NCBI GenBank assembly: GCA_021836665.1
Contig: JAKBHQ010000462.1
Span: forward strand, 1-8,496
Direction of reading: 5' to 3'
DNA from: Thermoplasmata archaeon
GTDB lineage: Bacteria; Actinomycetota; Acidimicrobiia; Acidimicrobiales; Acidimicrobiaceae
Length of the DNA: 8,496 nucleotides
This document shows, in pieces, positions 1 to 5,117 of the stretch (position 1 is its first letter; each line of letters opens with the position of its first letter). The notes under the pieces were generated by a model. It was given only the letters and a program-made list of their open reading frames with translations, was not told where the DNA came from and made no database searches. The position numbers were made by a program, and so were the translations under genes.

Positions 1-51
1 ATGCTGCTTGTAAGGCCTCAGGGGATCATCGCTTCCCAGGGCAAGGCGTAA
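1..51 (+). CDS. livH: LivH-type ABC permease, C-terminal tail only (partial)
   Basis: The window opens inside a gene whose last 16 residues are MLLVRPQGIIASQGKA followed by TAA at 49-51. A final hydrophobic segment ending in (L/F)RPQG followed by a short tail is how LivH and LivM permeases of the branched-chain amino-acid importer family normally end; the livM gene downstream ends similarly with YFRPQGMF. The position directly before livM also fits, because livH-livM is the usual order. The leading ATG is probably an internal Met codon, since the rest of the gene lies upstream of the window. The call rests on one short motif and on context, so the identity is likely but not proven. Confidence 0.7.
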   Translation: MLLVRPQGIIASQGKA

Positions 52-61
52 GGGGGCCGAC

Positions 62-118
62 ATGACTGGAAGCTTTGGAACCTTTGAATACCTTGGGGGA
101 AGTGAAAATTGGATATAA
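62..118 (+). CDS. Possible 18-codon ORF overlapping the livM start
   Basis: ATG at 62 has GGGGG at 52-56, five nt upstream, and reads MTGSFGTFEYLGGSENWI before TAA at 116-118. The stop lies just inside livM, whose TTG start is at 109 in another frame. Terminating ribosomes could therefore feed the weak TTG start by coupling. The peptide has no recognisable family. It could also be chance, or the trace of a longer livM N-terminus lost by frameshift; I cannot separate these from one sequence. Confidence 0.25.
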   Translation: MTGSFGTFEYLGGSENWI

Positions 119-1134
119 TACTCGGCTACGTGACGACCATACTGGTCTTCTTCTTTACCTACAATATCTTTACCCTGGGCCTTAATATACAGTTTGGTTA
201 CACGGGAATCTTGAACTTCACGGTGATCACCTTTATGGCTATCGGTGGTTACGTGGCAGGTGTCTTGGCAATGCCAAAGGCGGCCGCAGGAAGTGGAATC
301 TACTACATACTCGGGCTCAATCTCCCCTGGCCAATTGCGGCCCTTGGGGGTGTCCTGGCCGCTGGGCTACTCGGCTACCTCATCGGTCAGATAGCTCTCA
401 AGAGGCTCAGGAGCGACTACCTTGCTATCGTTACCCTGGCGACAGGGACCCTGCTCTACGGGCTGATCGGCAATGGGACTTCGATCTTCGATGGGTGGCA
501 GGGCCTGTTCAACGTTCCGCAGCCCTTCGCTGGTTTTCGGACCTGGACACCCCTTGGCTATTCGATCTTCTTTACCATCATGACCGGTGTTCTATTCGTC
601 CTACTCTGGTTGTTCGCCAATCGAATCTATAAGTCACCCTTAGGTCGAGTCATGCGAGCGGTACGTGACGATCAGGACGTCGTAGAGGCATTCGGCAAAA
701 ACACCTTCAAGGTGAGGATGACGGCGATGGTAATTGGGTCGATGTACGTCGGAATTGGCGGGGTCTTGACCATCGCCTACATAACGGCCCTTTCTCCAGC
801 TGGCTGGACGACGGGTGAAACCTTTGTAGTCTGGGCGGCCCTGTTAGTCGGTGGCCGTGGAAATAACTTCGGGGCAATTGTGGGATCCTTCTTGGTCGCT
901 GTCGTGTTCAACGAGGCGACTAGGTACCTGCCGCAAATACCGGCACATCCAAACCTAATTCCGGACATACGGTATGTGCTGATCGGACTTGCCGTAATCC
1001 TCTCGGTCTACTTCAGGCCACAGGGGATGTTCCCGGAGAAGAAGAATACATTCCTAGAAGTACCGCTGGGCGATAGTTCCAAGGCAATAGAGGAGCACCT
1101 AGCCGGTGGTCTTTCCAAGGTTGGAGAGCAGTAA
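109..1134 (+). CDS. livM: LivM-type branched-chain amino acid ABC transporter permease
   Basis: Inner-membrane permease (341 aa) that would pair with LivH to form the channel of a HAAT-family importer. The sequence shows about eight or nine hydrophobic segments, roughly at residues 5-25, 33-53, 70-95, 104-121, 149-170, 206-228, 238-272 and 285-303. Family blocks are clear: GLNIQFGYTGILNF near 24-37, DYLAIVTLATG at 103-113, the cytoplasmic loop GRVMRAVRDDQDVVEAFG at 179-196 that contacts the ATPases, LLVGGRGNNFGAIVGS at 245-260, and YFRPQGMF at 301-308. The length is normal for LivM. The start is TTG at 109: GGGGGA at 95-100 lies 8 nt upstream, an in-frame stop lies just before it (103-105), and the first membrane segment begins at once. 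The gene ends in TAATG, overlapping the livG start by one base, so the two are probably translationally coupled. An 18-codon reading frame (62-118) overlaps the start and is described separately. Confidence 0.93.
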   Translation: MDIILGYVTTILVFFFTYNIFTLGLNIQFGYTGILNFTVITFMAIGGYVAGVLAMPKAAAGSGIYYILGLNLPWPIAALGGVLAAGLLGYLIGQIALKRLRSDYLAIVTLATGTLLYGLIGNGTSIFDGWQGLFNVPQPFAGFRTWTPLGYSIFFTIMTGVLFVLLWLFANRIYKSPLGRVMRAVRDDQDVVEAFGKNTFKVRMTAMVIGSMYVGIGGVLTIAYITALSPAGWTTGETFVVWAALLVGGRGNNFGAIVGSFLVAVVFNEATRYLPQIPAHPNLIPDIRYVLIGLAVILSVYFRPQGMFPEKKNTFLEVPLGDSSKAIEEHLAGGLSKVGEQ

Positions 1135-1949
1135 TGACGATGATTTCGAAAGACCCATCCCCTGTGGTGAAAGTGGCCCTAGAGGTCGATTCGCTAAAGA
1201 AGAGTTTTGGTGGTGTCGCTGCGGTCGACGGAGCTAGTTTCTCGGTGGAAAAGGGCACGATTACCGGATTGATTGGTCCGAATGGTGCTGGCAAGTCGAC
1301 GATGGTCAACCTGATTTCAGGGGCGCTAAGTCCAGATTCTGGCCATATTCGGCTAGACGGGCAGGAGATTGGGGGTCTCGAGCCCCATGAGATCGGTGCT
1401 CGGGGATTGATTAGGACCTTCCAAATCTCCAGAGAGTACCCAGATATGACGGTAATGGAGAATCTGATCGTTTCAGCGTCTAACCAAGGCGAGAAGTTAT
1501 TCAACGTCTGCTTTAGACCCTCGGTGGGCAAGAAGAGGGATCGTGAGCTTGTGGAGCGTGCGCTCCACACCCTGGTAACTTTTGGACTCTATCCACTGCG
1601 GAACGAATACGCTCGTAACCTCTCTGGCGGACAGAAGCGGCTCTTAGAGTTGTCGAGGGCCGTCATGGCCGACCCCAAAGTCCTTCTCCTCGACGAGCCG
1701 ATGGCCGGGGTCAATCCAGCCCTCATTGAGAAGCTCGGAGAACATATCGTCGAGTTGAATAAAGACCTGGGGACGACTTTTGTGCTCGTGGAGCACAACT
1801 TGGAGATAGTCGAAAAGATCTGCTCGAAAGTCATAGTGGTGGCTCTCGGGACGACCTTGGCCGTTGGAACGATGGCAGAGCTGAGGAAGAACAAGGCCGT
1901 TGTTGAAGCGTATTTAGGGGGTGACGTTCGTGAGCGTGTTGGTAGTTGA
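1134..1949 (+). CDS. livG: LivG-type branched-chain amino acid ABC transporter ATPase
   Basis: One of the two cytoplasmic ATPases (271 aa) that power the LivHM permease. All ABC motifs are intact: Walker A GPNGAGKS at 48-55, Q-loop TFQ with Gln97, signature LSGGQ at 163-167, Walker B VLLLDEP at 183-189 with catalytic Glu188, and switch His221 in VEHN. The insertion after the Q-loop (about 110-145) and the ending VVEAYLGG (256-263) are typical of LivG rather than LivF. The start is ATG 1134, overlapping the livM stop as TAATG, with GGAGAG at 1123-1128. A second in-frame ATG at 1140 is possible but its spacing is poorer. The 3' end overlaps livF by about 20 nt. Confidence 0.95.
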   Translation: MTMISKDPSPVVKVALEVDSLKKSFGGVAAVDGASFSVEKGTITGLIGPNGAGKSTMVNLISGALSPDSGHIRLDGQEIGGLEPHEIGARGLIRTFQISREYPDMTVMENLIVSASNQGEKLFNVCFRPSVGKKRDRELVERALHTLVTFGLYPLRNEYARNLSGGQKRLLELSRAVMADPKVLLLDEPMAGVNPALIEKLGEHIVELNKDLGTTFVLVEHNLEIVEKICSKVIVVALGTTLAVGTMAELRKNKAVVEAYLGGDVRERVGS

Positions 1950-2673
1950 TCGCCTCACAGCGGGTTACGGCAAGAATCCGATCGTATGGGATGTCAATCT
2001 CCAGGCGAAGGTCGGACAGGTAGTAGGGATCGTGGGTCCCAACGGCGCAGGTAAGTCGACCCTGCTGAAGGCGATCTTTTCTATGGTCCGTATTGAATCG
2101 GGAAATATCCGACTCGACGAGACCGACGTTACTGGCCGGTCGTCCTATCTGCTGGCCCGGTCCGGCCTGGCATACGTCCCGCAGGTTCAGAATGTTTTTG
2201 CAACTATGTCGGTTGAAGAGAACCTCGAACTCGGCGGAATGATGAAGAAGTCTGACTTGAAGAGGAGGATTTCGGAAGTTCTTGAAATCTTTCCGGATCT
2301 TCATGTTGCCCGTAATAAAAAGGGTGGTGACCTCTCTGGAGGTCAGCGAAACATGCTGGGCATGGCTAGGGCACTTATGGCCGAGCCCAAGGTAATTCTT
2401 CTCGATGAACCGACCGCTGGCCTTTCACCGATCTACGTCGATGTCGTTTGGCAACAGGTCAAAAGGATAGCCGAGTCTGGTACGTCGGTTGTGGTCGTTG
2501 AGCAGAACGTCGACAGGGCGATTAGCTCGTCCGATTGGGTTTATGTCCTTGTAGCCGGGCGTAATAGGGTCGACGGTCCAGCAGCGGCAATAGCCGAGCT
2601 TGAGCTCGGAGAGATCTTCCTGGGGGCAGTTCAGGCTGCGAACGAAGAAGAGGGCATGCTCCAACATAAGTGA
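1930..2673 (+). CDS. livF: LivF-type branched-chain amino acid ABC transporter ATPase
   Basis: The second ATPase of the importer (247 aa from this start). It has Walker A GPNGAGKS at 36-43, Q-loop VPQ with Gln85, signature LSGGQ at 135-139 and Walker B VILLDEP at 155-161 with Glu160. The usual switch His is Gln192 in VVEQN; this is normal for LivF and separates it from LivG. Block ARSGLAYVPQ and the ending GEIFLGA are also LivF-like. I prefer GTG 1930, because AGGGGG at 1916-1921 sits 8 nt upstream. GTG 1921 is also in frame (adds three residues) but falls on the SD itself; GTG 1936 is a less well spaced alternative. The gene begins inside the end of livG, so coupling is likely. The C-terminal EEEGMLQHK tail carries no known motif. 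Confidence 0.93.
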   Translation: MSVLVVDRLTAGYGKNPIVWDVNLQAKVGQVVGIVGPNGAGKSTLLKAIFSMVRIESGNIRLDETDVTGRSSYLLARSGLAYVPQVQNVFATMSVEENLELGGMMKKSDLKRRISEVLEIFPDLHVARNKKGGDLSGGQRNMLGMARALMAEPKVILLDEPTAGLSPIYVDVVWQQVKRIAESGTSVVVVEQNVDRAISSSDWVYVLVAGRNRVDGPAAAIAELELGEIFLGAVQAANEEEGMLQHK

Positions 2674-2719
2674 GCGTGTCATTTCGTTCCGGTCGGAATG
2701 CGCAGGGGGGGAGAAGGAA

Positions 2720-2818
2720 ATGGCGAGCCTGGAGGCGCTATTTTCGAAGTCTAGTTCCAGGGACGGTAAGTGTAGAAAGATTAGGAGGACCTATTTTGGG
2801 GCGATTCAAGTCATTTAG
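2720..2818 (+). CDS. Possible 32-codon ORF before the binding-protein gene
   Basis: In the spacer after livF, ATG 2720 follows a purine-rich SD-like run (GGAGAAGGAA, 2710-2719) and encodes 32 residues beginning MASLEALFSKSSSRD and ending YFGAIQVI, with a stop at 2816-2818. Its end overlaps the binding-protein start (TTG 2796) in another frame. It could be a coupling ORF that delivers ribosomes to a rare TTG start, or chance. No family is recognised. Confidence 0.22.
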   Translation: MASLEALFSKSSSRDGKCRKIRRTYFGAIQVI

Positions 2819-4064
2819 CCGTTGGCTAGGTGCGGTCGGGGCTCTCTCTATGGTGTTGGCAGCTTGTGGGGGATCGTCTAGTTCTTCATCATCTGGGTCA
2901 ACGACCACAGCGGTGCCAAAAACTATAACGGTAGGAGAACTCCTGCCGATGTCGGGTGCGGAAGCATTCGTCGGGCAGTGGTTCGACCACGGAGTCAAAG
3001 CTGGTATTCAAGCCGTTAACGCGGCGGGTGGCGTCATGGGTGCCAAATTGGTGCCGGTTCTTGAAGATACCGCCGGTGACCCAGTTGATGCTGTAACGGC
3101 TTGGCACACGTTGCAGCTGCAGAAGCCGTCATTTGTCATGGGACCATCGTCATTGGAGATAATGGGAGTTATAAATGACTTCCAGAACGCCAAGATTGTG
3201 GACATGATGGAGGGTGGTACAACCCAGCTAGACAACATGCAGTACCCTTACGTCTACAGGGTTTTCCCCTCGGACTCGGCGCTGCTAGCGGCTGAGGCTT
3301 ACTATGCGGTAAAGCAAGACCACTGCACCCGGGCATCATTGATGTACACCGCGGACGCAAATGCTCAGGCTGAAGTCCCGGCGGTTGTCAGGGCGTTCAA
3401 AGCACTTGGTGGGACTATCCTCGCCAACGAGCAGATAACAGCTGGTCAGTCTTCATATTTGACCGAGGTTACCAAGGCGTTTGCCCAAAATCCCCAATGT
3501 GTATTTTTCCATGCTGATCCCCAGACTGCGGCTACAGAGTTTGCAAATGTTCGCCAGCTGGGACACATGAACGTTAAGTTCATCACTGGAGATACTGGTG
3601 CCTCGCTGCAGCTAGCTCAGGCCTTCGGTCTGTCGGATGCGGCAAAGTGGATGGTTGGTATGGGCGCTCCTGCGGCGTACCCGCAGTCCCAAGCTGCTTT
3701 CCTTAAGGCTTACCAAGCCGTTTGGCATACCAACAAGCCATTACCTGCGTCGCCAGCTATGTACGACGGAGTTGTAATAGCTGCTTTGGCAATGACCGCA
3801 GCCCATTCCACAAACCCAGTGGTTTGGCGGCCATATATCAAGAAGGTGGCAAACGGGCCCGGCACCGACGTCTATACATACGCGCAAGGCGTCAAGGACC
3901 TGAATGCTGGGAAGGCTATCAACTACCAGGGAGCATCTGGTAATGAGAACTTCAACAAGTACCACAATGTCTTCTCTGACTTTACGGTAGTCCAGTTCGA
4001 TACGAGCGGCAATATGCACACTATCGATACGGTAACCGCAGCTCAGGTGGCATCTACCTACTAG
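2796..4064 (+). CDS. Lipoprotein substrate-binding protein of the Liv-type ABC importer
   Basis: Extracytoplasmic receptor (422 aa) of the HAAT importer, type I periplasmic-binding fold (Peripla_BP_6 / LivJ-LivK-like). The N-terminus is a lipoprotein signal: basic n-region with R3, K5 and R9, hydrophobic core to V20, lipobox L21-A-A-C24, then a Ser/Thr-rich linker (25-39) typical of Gram-positive anchored receptors. Next come ITVGELLPMSG (44-54), VKAGIQAVNAAGGVMGAK (67-84), the FVMGPSS turn (113-119) and a C-terminal INYQGASG region (375-382). The start is TTG 2796: a perfect AGGAGG at 2783-2788 lies 7 nt upstream and the signal peptide begins at once. The frame stays open back to a GTG at 2670, but that would add an Arg-rich leader before the signal. 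Cys177 and Cys235 may form a disulfide. The exact ligand (Leu/Ile/Val, other amino acids or amides) cannot be read from sequence. It is last in the operon, 122 nt after livF. Confidence 0.92.
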   Translation: MGRFKSFSRWLGAVGALSMVLAACGGSSSSSSSGSTTTAVPKTITVGELLPMSGAEAFVGQWFDHGVKAGIQAVNAAGGVMGAKLVPVLEDTAGDPVDAVTAWHTLQLQKPSFVMGPSSLEIMGVINDFQNAKIVDMMEGGTTQLDNMQYPYVYRVFPSDSALLAAEAYYAVKQDHCTRASLMYTADANAQAEVPAVVRAFKALGGTILANEQITAGQSSYLTEVTKAFAQNPQCVFFHADPQTAATEFANVRQLGHMNVKFITGDTGASLQLAQAFGLSDAAKWMVGMGAPAAYPQSQAAFLKAYQAVWHTNKPLPASPAMYDGVVIAALAMTAAHSTNPVVWRPYIKKVANGPGTDVYTYAQGVKDLNAGKAINYQGASGNENFNKYHNVFSDFTVVQFDTSGNMHTIDTVTAAQVASTY

Positions 4065-4092
4065 TTCTAAGCCAAGAACCCAATGATTAATT

Positions 4093-4131
4093 GGTTGGGT
4101 CGGCTGGATCTTCAGTCGGCCCAACCTTCTT
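4093..4131 (+). terminator. First hairpin after the liv operon, probable terminator
   Basis: The 14-bp stem 4093-4106 / 4113-4126 (GGTTGGGTCGGCTG with CAGTCGGCCCAACC) contains two G-U pairs and a 6-nt loop, and is followed by TTCTT. It lies 28 nt past the binding-protein stop. The T-run is short, so termination may be partial. Confidence 0.65.
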
Positions 4132-4150
4132 AAAGTTCCCCCGGATACCG

Positions 4151-4185
4151 TGCCAAAGGCCCATTGCGGGCCTTTGGCATTTAAG
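4151..4185 (+). terminator. Second hairpin after the liv operon, probable terminator
   Basis: A perfect 12-bp stem, TGCCAAAGGCCC (4151-4162) with GGGCCTTTGGCA (4168-4179), has loop ATTGC and is followed by TTTAAG. With the hairpin at 4093-4131 it forms a tandem pair closing the liv transcript. The stem is strong but the T-tract is weak. It could also act as a 3'-end stabilising or processing structure. Confidence 0.7.
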
Positions 4186-4279
4186 TCCCTTATTGAGGTG
4201 TGTGAACAAGGCCTCGCCTTCAGGTGCGGCGGCTGAGGCAGGCGCTAATCAACTGTCGGACAGAGGGCAGGCACGTTTT

Positions 4280-4313
4280 AGGACCGGCAAGATCTAGGAC
4301 CGGCAAGATCTAG
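4280..4313. repeat. 16-bp perfect tandem duplication
   Basis: AGGACCGGCAAGATCT occurs at 4280-4295 and again at 4296-4311, with the first two bases (AG) of a third copy at 4312-4313. It is not in a supported gene and is probably the product of replication slippage. Confidence 0.9.
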
Positions 4314-4696
4314 CGAGGAGACAAAGCTGCGGGCTCTTTATTGATCCTTTAACCATATTTCGGAACTTGTGGGCCAGAAGCCTTCGTCGAAGGATTAGCT
4401 AATAGGGTCCAGTTCACTATTTATTGGGCGCTTCGGTCTGGACTCGGTTTCGGGTCGCTCCAGCTGGAGGTTTCTTGCAAATCTGATATTTCTTTTTGAA
4501 ATTGCTGGGTAGGAAGAGAAGATCCTCTGTGTTTCTAACTTGGCATGGTCCGCGTCGGCCGAAGCTGTCTCGATCTGACGTTTGGGTGCATTAAGGTGGC
4601 CCTTTGGAAGGCTGTGAGGCAAGTAGGTCTTGCAGTCGCTAGCTATGGTCGGATTAGAACCTTTGGGCCGAGGTATGCAAGGTCGGTGCCGTGACC

Positions 4697-4732
4697 GTTG
4701 GCTTGAGGATCCGAGTTGGCCCGAGGATCCAA
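4697..4732. repeat. 18-bp imperfect tandem repeat
   Basis: GTTGGCTTGAGGATCCGA (4697-4714) is followed directly by GTTGGCCCGAGGATCCAA (4715-4732), with three mismatches. The core GAGGATCC is identical. The unit is a multiple of three, but no supported gene covers it. Confidence 0.8.
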
Positions 4733-4913
4733 GATGGCGAGATCGGGCAGTTCATGCCTCCTTTCGGATGCGAATAAAATGCTCAAATTGGCGGTGCTGG
4801 GTCGATCGGAAGGCGATGACACTTATGGCGTTGCCCGGAGTCTAATTAGATGGCTATGGATCATCATGGTCGCAAATAGCGGGAGGCTCATCTCGGTTTT
4901 GTGGTCTTGCACA

Positions 4914-4968
4914 GGCCGAAAGGAGCTGTTTAAACTGGACGGCGAACAGAAGTTGATGACCTTTGGCC
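4914..4968. other. Bulged inverted repeat in the intergenic interval
   Basis: GGCCgAAAGG (4914-4923) can pair with CCTTTGGCC (4960-4968), giving nine pairs with one bulged G. Inside it CTGTT pairs with AACAG (five pairs). A GTTTAAAC palindrome sits in the apical part. It could be a structured RNA on either strand. Evidence is pairing alone and no RNA family is recognised. Confidence 0.3.
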
Positions 4969-5062
4969 GCCTTGCTAATTTGGAGCGGAGCTTTGGTGAT
5001 TTTCCGCCTCCATCAGCGGGTTTCCTCCGGGGGGATTTGGTTTTGACTATGAAAGTCCGGTT

Positions 5063-5104
5063 CAATTACACCACTTCGTCGGTTAAGGCGAAGTGGTGTA
5101 ATTG
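5063..5104 (-). terminator. 18-bp hairpin behind leuA, probable terminator
   Basis: CAATTACACCACTTCG (5063-5078) is the exact reverse complement of 5089-5104. With TC/GG next to the loop (one G-U) the stem reaches 18 pairs around GGTTAA. It begins 13 nt past the leuA stop, the usual place for a terminator. There is no clean T-run in either direction, although the arms end in AATT, so it may stop transcription from both sides only partly or mainly protect 3' ends. It also lies on the boundary with the gene-poor interval. Confidence 0.65.
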
Positions 5105-5117
5105 CTATTCGAAAGTA

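Larger units (their letters stand above)
4186..5062. other. About 880-nt intergenic interval without a convincing gene
   Basis: This stretch separates the converging liv and leuA units. No reading frame here has an SD-supported start together with a recognisable domain, and base composition by eye is lower in GC than in the neighbouring genes. Visible items are a 16-bp tandem duplication (4280-4313), an 18-bp imperfect tandem repeat (4697-4732), small palindromes CCTTCGTCGAAGG (4381-4393) and CTCCAGCTGGAG (4458-4469), an 8-bp stem GGGTCCAG/CTGGACTC (4405-4412 / 4438-4445), and a bulged stem at 4914-4968. It may be gene remnant, an unrecognised small RNA locus or plain spacer. I see no tRNA, rRNA or insertion-sequence ends. 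Confidence 0.6.

Noticed and set aside
1013..1570. 185-aa minus-strand reading frame opposite livM/livG
   Set aside because: Antisense shadow of two strongly supported genes with intact family motifs.
1831..2304. 157-aa minus-strand reading frame opposite livG/livF
   Set aside because: Antisense shadow; the plus-strand ATPases have all expected motifs in frame.
4395..4622. 75-aa minus-strand reading frame in the intergenic interval
   Set aside because: No SD, low-complexity composition and no motif; not distinguishable from chance.
4646..4752. 33-codon minus-strand ORF starting MNCPISPSW behind AGGAGG
   Set aside because: The AGGAGG is only one nt from the ATG, too close for initiation, and the peptide again mirrors the tandem repeat.
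4630..4845. 71-aa plus-strand reading frame containing repeated W-x-x-D-P units
   Set aside because: The repeats simply reflect the 18-bp tandem repeat; no SD and no family resemblance.
5051..5060. GAAAGTCCGG, resembling the 5' conserved region of RNase P RNA
   Set aside because: Only this 10-mer matches; the rest of the RNase P core is absent and a terminator hairpin follows at once.
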